The notes under the pieces were generated by a model, which saw only the letters and a list, made by a program, of their open reading frames with translations, was not told where the DNA came from and did no database searches. From Neoarius graeffei (lineage: Eukaryota; Chordata; Actinopteri; Siluriformes; Ariidae), in NCBI RefSeq assembly GCF_027579695.1, contig NC_083587.1, forward strand, positions 40,181,732 to 40,245,731: a stretch of DNA of 64,000 bases, read 5' to 3'. Numbering within the stretch: position 1 is the first letter of the stretch; every line of letters starts with the position of its first letter. Below are positions 47,215 to 58,135 of this stretch, one piece after another. Position numbers and translations under genes: made by a program.

Positions 47215-47440
47215 TTTTCCGAGCGGCAAGTCTAACTGTGGATTCAGGGAGAGAGTTGGACTCATTCTCCCATCTGGGGAATCCCGTGCAGTTTAAAATC
47301 CTTCTTAGCGTCCGCAGACTTATTCCAGTATCATTCACCATGCTCAATAACAGCAGTTATCTCGCCATGTCTCCACCCAGGCAGGAAGCACAACTTCATC
47401 AAATCGTGTAAATGATCCATATTCTCCACTTTATCTCTGC
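47215..47440 (-). pseudogene. Integrase-like helix-turn-helix remnant
   Basis: On the minus strand: LMKLCFLPGWRHGEITAVIE, one frameshift, then NDTGISLRTLRRILNCTGFP. The G-I-S-L-R-T-L-R-R-I-L pattern resembles the N-terminal helix-turn-helix of a fish integrase-core transposon family, recalled from memory. No catalytic domain is present. Confidence 0.35.
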
Positions 47441-47483
47441 TCTCTGACACCATGTCCACATGAAATGTTTTGTAATAACATCC

Positions 47484-47858
47484 CTCTGTCTCTCTCATTA
47501 TCTGTAGACGCTTTATCCTTCTACAGGGTCGCAAGCAAGCTGGAGCCTATCCCAGCTGACTACGGGCGAAAGGCAGGGTACACCCTGGACAAGTCGCCAG
47601 GTCATCACAGGGCTGACACACAGACACAGACAACCATTCACACTCACATTCACACTTACGGTCAATTTAGAGTCACCAGTTAGCCTAACCTGCATGTCTT
47701 TGGACTGTGGGGGAAACCGGAGCACCCGGAGGAAACCCACGCGGACACGGGGAGAACATGCAAACTCCGCACAGAAAGGCCCTCGCCGGCCACGGGGCTC
47801 GAACCCGGACCTTCTTGCTGTGAGGCGACAGCGCTAACCACTACACCACCGTGCCGCC
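47484..47858 (-). mobile_element. SINE array copy A (Mermaid-type)
   Basis: A full-length minus-strand copy. GTAATAACATCC flanks both sides (47472-47483, 47859-47870). Confidence 0.92.
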
Positions 47859-47870
47859 GTAATAACATCC

Positions 47871-48234
47871 ATTCATCCATTATCTGTAGCTGCTTATCCT
47901 GTTCACAGGCAAGCTGGAGCCTATCCCAGCTGACTATGAGCGAAAGGCGGGGTACACCCTGGACAAGTCGCCAGGTCATCGCAGGGCTGACACAGAGACA
48001 AACAACCATTCACACTCACATTCACACCTATGGTCAATTTAGAGCCACCAATTAGCCTAACCTGCATGTCTTTGGACTGTGGGGGAAACCGGAGCACCTG
48101 CAGGAAACCCACGCGGACACGGGGAGAACATGCAAACTCCACACAGAAAGGCCCTCGCCGGCCACGGGGCTCGAACCTGGACCTTCTTGCTGTGAGGCGA
48201 CAGTGCTAACCACTACACCACTGTGCTGCCCTTT
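47871..48234 (-). mobile_element. SINE array copy B (Mermaid-type)
   Basis: A full-length minus-strand copy. It shares the GTAATAACATCC left flank with copy A; the right flank is GTAACAACATCC (48235-48246). The same 12-mer therefore hosted successive insertions. Confidence 0.9.
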
Positions 48235-48246
48235 GTAACAACATCC

Positions 48247-48598
48247 ATCCATCATCTGTAGCCGCTTATCCTGTCCTGCAGGGTCGCAGGCAAGCTGGAG
48301 CCTATCCTAGCTGACTACGGGCGAAAGGCGGGGTACACCCTGGACAAGTCGCCAGGTCATCACAGGGCTGACACATAGACACAGACAACCATTCACACTC
48401 ACATTCACACCTACGGTCAGTTTAGAGTCACCAGTTAACCTAACCTGCATGTCTTTGGACTGTCGGGGAAACCGGAGCACCCGGAGGAAACCCACGTGGA
48501 GACCGAGAGAACATGCAAACTCCACACAGAAAGGCCTTCGCCAGCTGCTGGGCTCGAACCCAGGAACTTCTTGCTATCAGGTTTTCAGGTTAGAGCAC
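48247..48598 (-). mobile_element. SINE array copy C, with atypical head
   Basis: A minus-strand copy whose head lacks the normal A-box segment and ends CTTGCTATCAGGTTTTCAGG then TTAGAGCAC. The same atypical end occurs in copy E, so the two are related by duplication rather than independent insertion. Confidence 0.85.
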
Positions 48599-48984
48599 TC
48601 ATCTCATCTCATCTCATCTCATTATCTGTAGCCGCTTTATCCTTCTACAGGGTCGCAGGCAAGCTGGAGCCTATCCTAGCTGACTACGGGCGAAAGGCGG
48701 GGTACACCCTGGACAAGTCGCCAGGTCATCACAGGGCTGACACATAGACCCAGACAACCATTCACACTCACATTCACACCTACGGTCAATTTAGAGTCGC
48801 CAGTTAACCTAACCTGCATGTCTTTGGACTGTGGGGGAAACCGGAGCACCCGGAGGAAACCCACGCGGACACGGGGAGAACATGCAAACTCCACACAGAA
48901 AGGCCCTCGCCGGCCCCGGGGCTCGAACCCAGGACCTTCTTGCTGTGAGGCGACAGTGCTAACCACTACACCACCGTGCTGCCC
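48599..48984 (-). mobile_element. SINE array copy D (Mermaid-type)
   Basis: A full-length minus-strand copy with a five-fold CATCT tail (complement of ATGAG units). It ends GTGCTGCCC followed by TTTGTAACAACATCC, the same junction as copy B. Confidence 0.9.
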
Positions 48985-48999
48985 TTTGTAACAACATCC

Positions 49000-49352
49000 A
49001 TCCATCATCTGTAGCCGCTTATCCTGTCCTGCAGGGTTGCAGGCAAGCTGGAGCCTATCCCAGCTGACTACGGGCGAAAGGCGGGGTACACCCTGGACAA
49101 GTCGCCAGGTCATCACAGGGCTGACACATAGACACAGACAACCATTCACACTCACATTCACACCTACGGTCAATTTAGAGTCACCAGTTAACCTAACCTG
49201 CATGTCTTTGGACTGTCGGGGAAACCGGAGCACCCGGAGGAAACCCACACGGACACGGAGAGAACATGCAAACTCCACACAGAAAGGCCCTCGCCAGCTG
49301 CTGGGCTCGAACCCAGGAACTTCTTGCTATCAGGTTTTCAGGTTAGAGCACT
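49000..49352 (-). mobile_element. SINE array copy E, with atypical head
   Basis: A close duplicate of copy C, with the same GTCCTGCAGGGT start and the same TCAGGTTTTCAGGTTAGAG end. It lies upstream of the pxdc1 promoter. Confidence 0.85.
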
Positions 49353-49469
49353 ATAAATAGTAAATATTGCTAAAACACGAAATGTTTCTTGTTGTAACGT
49401 GATCAGTTTGTGCGCCGTAATAACGTGAAAAACATCTTGTTAGAACAGTAAACTTTTCCCCAGTGTCGC

Positions 49470-50015
49470 AGCAGTGAGACGCTTCCGGAGCTGAAACTCT
49501 GTAGCGGATGTCGGCGAGTCTCGGTTAAGATTCCGCACTGAATTCTCCTTCCTGTTCGGGGCCTTTCACATTCCTCACACAGCAACAGGGAGGGGGAGGA
49601 GAAGAAGAGCAGCAGGAGGAGGGGGGAGAAAAAGGGATGAGTGTCAGCTTTTCTCCCTAAATCTGATCTAACCCTCGGATCAGGCGGCGCGTCCTGAAGC
49701 CGGAGTGTGGGCTCGGGTCCGGACGGACAGGAGAATGATCAGCGATCAGAGAATATAACGGTCCGCTTGTCGCGCACTGATACACTTGAAAGACTTTGGT
49801 AACTTTGTAGTCTTTCTTGTGTTCGTGCGCGCGCCAGAGGAACGCATTTGTGAAGGATCTTGTGAGTATGATGTCTGTCTCTCTGATCCTCCTGCCACGT
49901 CTCGATCTGTGCTCAGACGAACAGAACCTCGTTACCCCGAGCTGCGCTTCATCTCAGACCTTATTTGGTCCTGTAGCTTCTCTCGTGCTTTTGAGTGAGT
50001 CGCGAACTTTATGGA
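49470..50015 (+). promoter_or_regulatory. pxdc1: pxdc1 promoter/5'UTR, GC-rich and repeat-free
   Basis: Between the SINE array and the pxdc1 start is unique sequence with visibly higher GC and CpG content than the surroundings. It includes a purine-only run (about 49585-49637) of G and A blocks. This is consistent with a CpG-island promoter plus 5'UTR. No TATA box or start site can be assigned. Confidence 0.5.
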
Positions 50016-50265
50016 ATGGCCTCAGCGGTGTTTGAGGGAACCTCCCTGGTCAACATGTTCGTGAAAGACTGCTGGGTTAACGGCATCCGGAAGCTGATTA
50101 TAAACCCCCGGGGAGAGGAAGAGGAGTTCTTCCACATTCGGACCGAGTGGTCGGACAGAACCGTCCTGTACCTCCACCGCAGTTCTGCGGATTTGGGGCG
50201 ACTTTATAAAAGACTTTTGGAATGTTTCCCGGAAGACAGAGGACATTTGTCACAGTTAATAGAAG
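50016..50265 (+). CDS. pxdc1: PX domain-containing protein 1, first coding exon only
   Basis: The frame opens [20 protein letters not shown], then [20 protein letters not shown] and [21 protein letters not shown] recognise this as the N-terminus of vertebrate PXDC1, a small PX (phosphoinositide-binding-like) domain protein of poorly known function, about 230 residues in human. The ATG at 50016 is chosen because it starts the conserved MASAVFEG; an in-frame GTG upstream at 49995 is ignored. The exon ends at a GTCGGT donor after 250 nt (phase 1). I found no later exons up to 64000, so the first intron exceeds 13.7 kb and the gene continues outside the window. Confidence 0.9.
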
Positions 50266-50670
50266 GTCGGTATAAACTTGACGTGCACTGTCTAAACAAG
50301 CCAGTCAGAAAACAAACAAACAAAACCCCTGGTGATATAGCTGACACAATGGATTGACTTCATCAAGAACACAGTAGGGGAGAGTGGGGTGAGATGTGCC
50401 AGTTTTTACTTAAAGTGACTTTAAAGCGGGGGCGGCACGGTGGTGTAGTGGTTAGCGCTGTCACCTCACAGCAAGAAGGTCCTGGGTTCGAGCCCCGGGG
50501 CCGGCGAGGGCCTTTCTGTGCAGAGTTTGCATGTTCTCCCCGTGTCCGCGTGGGTTTCCTCCGGGTGCTCTGGTTTCCCCCACAGTCCAAAGACATGCAG
50601 GTTAGGTTAACTGGTGACTCTAAATTGACCGTAGGTGTGAATGTGAGTGTGAATGGTTGTCTGTGTCTAT

Positions 50671-51354
50671 TGCCGCTTTTCCACTACCAACGCGGCTGAG
50701 TTGGGCTGAGCCGTGAGGTGCTGGGTTGGGCTGAGTCGTGCTGAGTGGGGCTGTTGGAGTTGCATTTCGACTACAACCGCGCTGAACCGTGCTGGCTGGA
50801 AGTGGGTGGACACATTGGGTGGAGTTAGCGAAAGTGGGTGGACGTCACGTGATGTCGTTAGGCGGTGCAAACAGTGACATCAGTGACCTTTTAAGCGGTA
50901 GTCTCACGACCCGGAGAGTAAACAATGGACATGGAGTCGTTAGTTTTGCCGGTCTTGGTGCTGTGGCTTGTTGTCACCGACAACGCCAACAGATACTGGC
51001 AAGAGCGTATAGATGAGGCGAGGCGCATAAGGCTTCAGAAATTCTCGTAATTCATAATTATTCTTCTTCTGGGTTTGCGGTGTTTACAGATCCCAGCGTG
51101 CTCGCGGGGCGTGTGTGGGCATGTGAGGACACTCCTCCTCACCAATCAGTGCACAGGGGAGTGTCTCCTCACGCCCCTAGCCCCACTCAGCTCGGTTTGG
51201 CTCGCTTCAGCCCTACTCCAAAACCGTGCGAGTTTTGGGGGCTGAGCAGGGCTGAAGCGAGCTGAGTCGTGCTGTTCTGAGATAGTCGAAACGCGAGCCG
51301 TGTCGGGCTGAAGTGAGCTGAAGCGAGCTGAAAAAGGGTAGTGGAAAAGGGCCA
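50671..51354 (+). mobile_element. PIF/Harbinger-like element with 3-bp TAT duplication
   Basis: The ends TGCCGCTTTTCCACTACC and GGTAGTGGAAAAGGGCCA are inverted, and TAT is duplicated (50668-50670, 51355-51357), shown cleanly by the empty SINE site. Subterminal GGGCTGAG units recur in both halves. A short frame (50925-51050) is the only coding trace. Confidence 0.82.
50925..51050 (+). pseudogene. N-terminal remnant of a Harbinger-type ORF
   Basis: The 41-codon frame MDMESLVLPVLVLWLVVTDN then ANRYWQERIDEARRIRLQKF ends at a stop. Its central position in the Harbinger element and its hydrophobic-then-basic opening resemble the start of fish Harbinger nucleases. Too short for certainty. Confidence 0.4.
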
Positions 51355-51700
51355 TATGTGTCAGCCCTGTGATGACCTGGCGACTTGTCCAGGGTGTACC
51401 CCGCCTTTCGCCCGTAGTCAGCTGGGATAGGCTCCAGCTTGCCTGCGACCCTGTAGAACAGGATAAAGCAGCTACAGATAATGAGATGAGATATTTCAGG
51501 ATGTGGTGCCATACTTGCCAACTTTTCAAAATTGTCATGGGGGAGAAAAGTGTGTGAACGACATTTTCAATTGGACAAGGGTATGATGCGTGGTTGAAAT
51601 GATAAAGTCAAGTTAAGTTTATTTGCATAGCGCTTTTAACAATAAACATTGTCACAAAACAGCTTTACAGAATTTGAACGACTTAAAATATGAGCTAATG

Positions 51701-52085
51701 GGCGGCACGGTGGTGTAGCACAGTCGCCTCACAGCAAGAAGGTTCTGGGTTCGAGCCCAGCGGCCGGCGAGGGCCTTTCTGTGTGGAGTTTGCATGTTCT
51801 CCCTGTGTCTGCGTGGGTTTCCTCCAGGTGCTCCGGTTTCCCCTACAATCCAAAGACATGCAGGTTAGGTTAATATGGGACGGCCTTGAACTGAGGTGTC
51901 CTTGAGTGAGGCACCTAACTCCCAACTGCTCCCCGGGCGCTGTTAGAATGGCTGCCCACTGCTCTGGGTATGTGTGTGTGTGTGTGCTCATTGGTCGCAT
52001 GTGTGTGTTCACTGCTTCAGATGGGTTAAATGCAGAGAGGAAATTTCACAAGTGTGTGATGAATAAAGTTCTGCTTTCTTTTCTT
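51701..52085 (+). mobile_element. Chimeric SINE: Mermaid-type head, second-family tail
   Basis: The head GGCGGCACGGTGGTGTAGC and core to about 51875 are followed by CCAACTGCTCCCCGGGCGC and GCTTCAGATGGGTTAAATGC, ending in AATAAAGTTCTGCTTTC. Comparison with uninterrupted R1 (GAGCTAATTTTATCCC) places the insertion. A short AAT/TAAT duplication is possible. Confidence 0.85.
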
Positions 52086-52241
52086 AATTTTATCCCTAAT
52101 CTATCCCCAATGAGCACGCCTGTGGCGACGGTGCCAAGGAAAAACTCCCTCAGACGACACGAGGAAGAAACCCCGAAAGGAACCAGACTCAAAAGGGAAC
52201 CCATCCCCATCCAGGCAACAACAGACAACGTGACTATAACA

Positions 52242-52858
52242 GTCAGTGCGTTTACATCCACATCCAAATCGAGCTACTGTCGGTAATCGAGCTAAGGGTC
52301 CCAGCAGGGGTGCCAGAGAAATCCAATCCTACATGCACACAAGGAAATCGAGCTATTGTGTGAGGTACATTGTGCACCCGAGCCACAGGTCCCGAGCTAC
52401 ACGCCCCATCGTGTTGGTACACTTCCGGTTGTCGTCATGAAGAAGAGCTATTCAAGAGTATAAACAAAGTTATCAGTTCCGTGTTCACAAGAAGAACGAC
52501 GACGAGGACAGCAACATCGAGAGATGTTGTTCCTGCTGACCTCTTCTGCTGCTCGCTACTACTACTGTTGTCATGCCGACCGAGGCTGTTGTGTTTCCCG
52601 CTTGTGGTCTCGTCACTCGTCACTTCTGGAAGGGGTAGTGCTGAAGTAAGTAGCTTGACTACGTAGCTCGATAGGGTTTACATGCACTAAGCAGCTCGGC
52701 TACAATCGCATAATCTAGGTCGCGTAGCTCGATTACGAGAAATCCAGTTCGGTTCGATTTCAGCCGAGCTAAGGTGTTTCCATGGCATTTAGAACTTCGA
52801 TTTCAGTCGAGCTACGGCAGAAATTCGATTTTCTCTATGTGCATGTAAATGCACTGAC
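52242..52858. mobile_element. MITE with CAGTGCRTTTACAT ends
   Basis: The ends GTCAGTGCGTTTACATCC and complement (CATGTAAATGCACTGAC). The insertion point is defined by other R1 copies. The flanks CTATAACA and TCCTAACA suggest an imperfect 8-bp duplication. Subterminal AATCGAGCTA units recur throughout. Confidence 0.75.
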
Positions 52859-53470
52859 TCCTAACATAAAGTCAGCTTTGTTGATGCTATAAACCCCCCA
52901 CTGACGGAAACCCGAGCGCAAAACCGTTCACGACAACCGCAGTCCCAAAGTCAGCAAGTCAACTGCAGTCCTAAAGTCAGCAAGTCAACTGCAGTCCTAA
53001 AATCAGCAAGTCAGCTGCAGTCACCAGCCACAAAACAGTGGATCCCAATTAATTGCAAACCATTTGAAATTTATACAATTAGAGTTTTTGAATTGTTGAT
53101 ATTGTTCTATCAATTACTATAGGTTATGGGATTCATGTATCAGGCATGAGATAGCTCAGAGTGAAAAATCTGGTTTAGTGGCCATGATGAATGACTGCTT
53201 GTAAAAAATGTCGGACAACCTGGGTGAATCCTACATTACAGAAGTGACTGTCGTTCTGTTCGTTGATTGGTTAAAAATCAGTTGACGTCAGCAGTGCTTC
53301 TCATACGATTCTGATTGGACATAATCAGGAATATTTTTAACTTGGCGGTAGGGATTTCCCAAAACCGGAAGATTATCCAGTTTTTAAAAAATACGATCGG
53401 GAGGCAGGAGGCGGAGGCTAAAATCGGAAGCCTCCCGCCGAAATCGGGAGGGTTGGCAAGTATGTGGTGC

Positions 53471-55057
53471 ATCCCTGGGAACAATCACTTTGGATCTGAA
53501 ATATAGTATTTAAGAAATATAGCTTTCTGTAAAAAGTGGTCTTGTGGCACAACTTGCCCCCGGTGCGGGGTAAGTTGTGGCTTTGGAGAGAATGCATTGG
53601 GATAAATTGTGCCATTGATTACTGAAGTAAAACAGTATATTTTGATCTCAGAAACTGTAATGCTATATAAATGTTAGACAAATTCAATACAAAGTTACTC
53701 ATTTAAGGTTTATTTAAAATTATTTTACATCAAAAGCAAATTTTCATACAATCCTATTGCACCACATGAGCACATCAAAGGTCAATTTTCTTAAACAAGG
53801 CCTAGCTCTTCATGAACACATCAGAACAAAGTTGAGTTCCAAATGAAAAAAAAAAATCAGCAATTCTATAGGTAATTTATGACATTGAAGGCCAATTTTC
53901 TTAAACAAGGCCTAGTGCCACGTGAACACGTTCAGAACAAAATGAAATTCAAATGAAGACCAAATTGACTGCAATTCTCTTCACAGATCTGGCCTACTAC
54001 ATAACATCCCACTTGTTGATGCTACAGGGGAATATAAATTTCTGCTCCCTTCTGGCTGTACCACCAAGATTTTGTGGTGTGGGTAGTTTCTTATGCACAT
54101 CTTCTCTAGGGATGACTCCATCATTTTCTCTAGAGGAGTGGAAGCCCTGCTTCCTTTTATAACTCCGTGGCATGATGGTCTATTTCTATTTTTGGTCTAA
54201 AATTAAGAATGTCACATAGTTTTAGTGATAAAATGTAAGAATACAATGTACAATTACAATAAAATAATATATTTAAAATATTCATAAGTGGGGGTGAGTT
54301 GTGCCACTGGCGCAACTGAACCCAGGCCCTTTGGCACAAATCACCCCAACCCCACCATTTTGGGAAAAATGTATCATCCAGCAGGTTTGAGCTAACATCA
54401 AGCTAGCTGTATAGACTCATAGTGTAGCTTACCAAAGCACTAAAACATGTGTGAAATGTTTTCAAACTTGTCTATAACTGTTCAGACACAACAATCAAAA
54501 AACCTTGATCATAGAAATTTTACTTTGAAAGGCAAAAAACAGGTTTTTTTAACTTAAATGTGCTTACCTCTCATGCAATGAGGCTCTCTTCTTTGCAGGA
54601 TGAGTAAAATGGCTGACTCGTCAAAAATGTGTGGTCACATGACCAATTTCTTCTATGGTTCCCTAGAAACAGGGGGTGGCACAACTTCCCCGCTGGCACA
54701 TCTCACCCCACTCTCCCCTATAGAGGTCATTTCCAAGGATATAACATTTATTCTCTACATATTGAGTTGTTGAGTTGTTGTTGTTGTTGTTTTTTGTTTG
54801 CCTCTAAACAGGTCTTTCTCACAGAGAATTTTCTTTATGTTTCCTTACATCCTGTCCACCCAAATGATCAGTGAACGGAGATCATCTTAATAGAGTGCTC
54901 ACAAAGTCATGTATTTGGGAACCAAGCATACATATGTCGCATAGGCACGCATTGTGTTTCTAAATTTCTTATTTTTAATTCTTATTCATCTTCTTTTGTG
55001 TTGATGAATGTAACTTTTCAACCACATGCCTGATTTTCAAAAAACGAGGTACCATTA
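53471..55057. other. Remaining body of the TA-flanked composite and unassigned intron
   Basis: CTTAAACAAGGCCTAG repeats at 53790 and 53898 as an internal direct duplication. GTT trinucleotides occur at 54775-54790. No coding frame recognised. Confidence 0.4.
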
Positions 55058-55476
55058 AGCCAGTATCTCACTGGGCTGCGACAGCTTGTGACAAATTGCC
55101 AACATCATTCGCGAGAGAGTTTCAAAAGTGTCTTGAAACATTCGCGGGGCTTCTCAATTTCCTCGCATGAGTCGCAAAGTGTCACTTCTTCGTCGCTGAA
55201 ATTTTGAACATGTAAAAATAGCCGCAAATGCGTCGCTGGTGTCGTGAACCCTTCTCAAGTCAGTTTCTGTGAGGCTTCCTCTACTTCCCTGCCTGCAGAG
55301 GGAAAGCTGGGCTGCGACAGCCTGCGACTAGTTGGAGACACAACAATTGCGGTAAAATATGCGAATATCAATTCAGTGTGATTCCAAGTGAAAATTGTCG
55401 CTAATTTGCATATTTTATCGCAATTGTTGCATTTCCAACTAGTTGCGGGCTGTCACAGCCCAGTGAGATACTACCC
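55058..55476. mobile_element. PIF/Harbinger-type MITE, TTA target site
   Basis: The ends AGCCAGTATCTCACTGGGCT and complement (GATACTACCC end), flanked by TTA (55055-55057, 55477-55479). Arms share CTGCGACAGC and the TTGCATATTTT motif. Length 419 bp. Confidence 0.82.
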
Positions 55477-55479
55477 TTA

Positions 55480-56060
55480 GATTCCTTGGCTCAAGCCAAG
55501 GTCAACAAACCTCATGACATCAATTTCCACTACACTGGATGTTTCATCATCCAAAATGTTTTAAAAGTTTCACAGGCCATAAATTTCAATCAATGTTATC
55601 CAGATTTGCTAAAGGTGCTCTTCAGGCCAAGCCTCAGAAAAGTTATCAGCTGGAATTTTGATTTTCGAAAAGGTTTGTCCATTACAACCAATCGAAACAG
55701 GAAGAGGAAGTGAGGATAGCTGTTCAATGTATCACCACCGGCTTTGGTGCACAGACTCATTACCCCTTTCTGAGGACCTGAAAATAAACTTGAGTCATTT
55801 GACCACTGGGGTTGTCCCACTCAAAACATGGTTTCCTGTGCTTTCTTTAAAAAAGTAATTCTAGTGTGTGGCTGTATCATGGGAAATGGGAAATTCCAAG
55901 GCAGTGACGAGTGTTCATCCATTACAGTTAATCGAAAATGGCAGTGAAGCCACCAAACAGGAAATAAGGTTATAACTCGGGATCAAAACCAGATGGGGAA
56001 AATGGACTCGGACCCCATTCTGAGGAAAAACAAGTTTTTTGTGTGTGTCATGTGACCACT
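55480..56060. repeat. Dispersed repeat with internal duplication
   Basis: CAGGCCATAAA...GCTCTTCAGGCCAAGCC...AAAGTTATCAGC (55575-55650) recurs in similar form at 56520-56605. The two lie in the same orientation about 0.95 kb apart. Class unknown. Confidence 0.4.
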
Positions 56061-56321
56061 ACCGCGAGTTGACGTTAGCGTGTCCGCCTCTTGATCGGGA
56101 GATCGCGAGTTCTACTTGCGGTCGGGTCATATCAAAGACCATCATAAAAATGGTACCTACTGCCATCTGGCAAGGCACGCTGCAATACAGATGCGAGTGG
56201 GGAGTCAAACTCTCGCAGTTACCAGAGGACTAGCCCCCCACTGTAACCTTAGCTATGTAATAGGTGAGAGGTCGAGGGCTACGGAAACGAAAATCTGCGC
56301 TGCCATATGGCGTGGGAAGGA
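56061..56321 (+). mobile_element. tRNA-derived SINE with 12-bp target-site duplication
   Basis: ACGTTAGCGTGTCCGCCTCT (A-box region) and GATCGCGAGTTCTACTTGC (degenerate B box) open the element. CATGTGACCACT flanks both sides (56049-56060, 56322-56333). It is a third SINE family, distinct from the Mermaid-type copies. Confidence 0.8.
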
Positions 56322-56661
56322 CATGTGACCACTGGGAGTCGCTGCAATAAGCAAAAAAATGCATTTTGGCTAATATCTGATGTTTGCCTTTAAAAACTGA
56401 TTTACTTGTCTGGTAATTACATGTGGGAGGGCCCAAGGCTGAGACATAGCAATTTTTCATGTCAACCGAATTGATGTGGCTGCCATATTGGGTTTTATCA
56501 AAAACTTTAAAACATTTTCTCAGGCCATAAAGTTGGCCCACTCTTCACCAAACTTGGCCCATACATTCTTCAGACCAAGCCACACAAAAGTTATTAGTTG
56601 GGTTCTTGATTTTTTAAAGTGTTTTTGAAGCAAGTTATTTAGAATCTCACACTGTTATCAC

Positions 56662-56872
56662 CCAGATGAGGATGGGGTCCCATTTGAGTCTGGTTCCTCT
56701 CAGGGTTTCTTCCTCATGTCGTCTGAGGGAGTTTTTCTTTTTCACCGTCGCCACAAGCTTGCTCATTAGGGATAAAATTAGTTCATATATTTAAAGGCTT
56801 TATTTTTCTGGAAAGCTGCTTTGTGACAATGTCCGTTATTAAAAGTGCTATACAAAAACTGACTTGACTATT
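56662..56872 (+). repeat. R1 3'-end fragment
   Basis: GATGAGGATGGGGTCCCATT, CTCATGTCGTCTGAGGGAG and tail GTGCTATACAAAAACTGACT. Truncated at the 5' side. Confidence 0.7.
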
Positions 56873-57039
56873 ACATAGTCTATACAGAGCTTCCCTGAGG
56901 CCAGTTAGTCTTTCAAACAACCTGCAAGTAGTCAGTTTTAAAAAATGTAACGTTTGCATCTATAATTTGCCTTAACCTTTATTAAGGCCTAGTCTTGTAA
57001 GGCATTCTGTTTGAGTATGGTAGTTTTCCCCTTGAAATG

Positions 57040-57430
57040 GACACAGTCATACTCTTATTGTAACCTGTGTCTGTTTTCGTTTCTAGTTCTGTCTAGACCC
57101 TTGCCTACACTATTTTCAGTGTAGCCTTTGGTTAGTGTTTCTATTTGTACTCTCTTGTGTCTTTATTTCTTTGCAACATCTCATTCTTTCTATTTGTGCA
57201 TTTCTGTCTTTTTTCATCTTCTGTATCACCTGCTTTTTGATTCTCACTTGTTTTTTTTGGGGGGGGGGGGGTTCACATTATGGATCTTTTCTTTTCACTT
57301 TTGGACATTGCCTACCTGTATTGGACCCTGCTCTGAATTAGGACTACAAGTATTGGAAAGCCCACAATAAACACCATGCTGAGTGTATGCACTTGTGTCT
57401 TGCCCCCTTTACACGTTACAGAAGAATTTG
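57040..57430 (+). repeat. Possible LTR-like or LINE-tail repeat
   Basis: CACAATAAACACCATGCTGA then GTGTATGCACTTGTGTCTTG and ACGTTACAGAAGAATTTGCC resembles the end of fish LTR retroelements followed by the internal start. A G run (57259-57270) is included. No matching second LTR or retroviral-type frame is seen. Confidence 0.3.
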
Positions 57431-57814
57431 CCACCTAAGAAGGGTGCAGCAATTCAGTGTATGAGGCATGAAACATCATTGGGAGATAATGGGATGTGGT
57501 TGCTTCACTGGAAAAAAGAACCTGCACCTCTCCCTGCTCCTGAGACTGCCGACACCTCCTTGAGCCCCATGACGAGCTCTCATGCAGAATTAAGACGTCT
57601 GGTAAGCCACATTCCCTCTCTCTGTATACCAGCATTTAACTTGGTCCATCAGATGTCTCTCCGTCCCTTGGGTCCACCAAGAATGCCACTCCACTGAGGA
57701 TGTTGCTCTGCCACCTGGCTCTATCCAGGACTGAGGGCTAGTTTGAGCTAACAAAAGATGGGCTGTGGCCAGTTTAGTTAACTTTGTTCATGTGTGGATT
57801 ACCTCTGGGTCCTA

Positions 57815-58135
57815 CAACCCCAAATCAGAAAAAGTTGGGACGGTATGGAAAATGCAAATTAAAAAAAAGAAAGCAGTGATTTATAAATTTACTTTGGCTT
57901 ATATTTCATTGCAGACAGGATGAACCCAATTTATTTCATGTTTTGTCTGGCCAACATCATTTCATTTCTTAATATACATCCATTCCTGTGTGTCAGGCCT
58001 GTAACACATTCCAGAAAAATTGAGACGGGGCAATTTAGGGCTAATGAGGTTTGAAACAGGTGACTGTAATCATGATTTTGTACAAAATCACTATCCAAGA
58101 AAGGCCTAGTGTAGGGCTAAAATGTAAAGTGATAT
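57815..58135. repeat. Mariner/Tc1-type relic
   Basis: CAACCCCAAATCAGAAAAAG then TTGGGACGGTATGG and, inverted inside, CACATTCCAGAAAAATTGAG correspond to a common fish transposon relic. No frame. Confidence 0.5.

Larger units (their letters stand above)
50428..51492 (+). mobile_element. Mermaid-type SINE interrupted by a Harbinger element
   Basis: The head and body (50428-50670) and the tail (51355-51492, ending GATAATGAGATGAGAT) are continuous in other copies across TGTGTCTATGTGTCAG. The left flank resembles the element's own sequence, so its duplication is not clear. Confidence 0.9.
51603..53036 (-). repeat. R1 dispersed repeat, minus strand, twice interrupted
   Basis: R1 segments at 51603-51700, 52086-52241 and 52859-53036 are collinear with the copy at 41105-41735. 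The last segment has a three-fold tandem of AGTCAGCAAGTCAACTGC units (52951-53020). Confidence 0.75.
51510..53462. mobile_element. hAT-like element with 8-bp target-site duplication
   Basis: The ends CATACTTGCCAACTTTT and (inverted) TACTTGCCAACCCTCCCG, with TGTGGTGC on both sides (51502-51509, 53463-53470). It encloses an R1 copy, a SINE and a MITE; without these only about 0.5 kb remains. Confidence 0.7.
50377..54718. mobile_element. 4.3-kb TA-flanked composite element in pxdc1 intron 1
   Basis: The ends GGGGAGAGTGGGGTGAGATG and complement, flanked by TA (50375-50376, 54719-54720). Subterminal motifs recur (GTGGCACAACTT, GTGCCACTGGCGCAAC). The TA target suggests a Tc1/mariner-type mobiliser. 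Inside are a SINE with its own Harbinger insertion, and a hAT-like element with R1, a SINE and a MITE. No transposase found. Confidence 0.75.

Noticed and set aside
45963-49360. Many frames with the repeated MQVRLTGDSKLTVGVN phrase
   Set aside because: This is the translation of the Mermaid-type SINE body in one frame, not a gene family.
50266-50357. Continuation of the pxdc1 frame to the stop near 50357
   Set aside because: Codons after the GTCGGT donor are not pxdc1-like; the conserved sequence stops at 50265.
52946-53022. Short direct repeats resembling a CRISPR array
   Set aside because: Three imperfect tandem units inside the R1 repeat in a vertebrate intron; no spacers.
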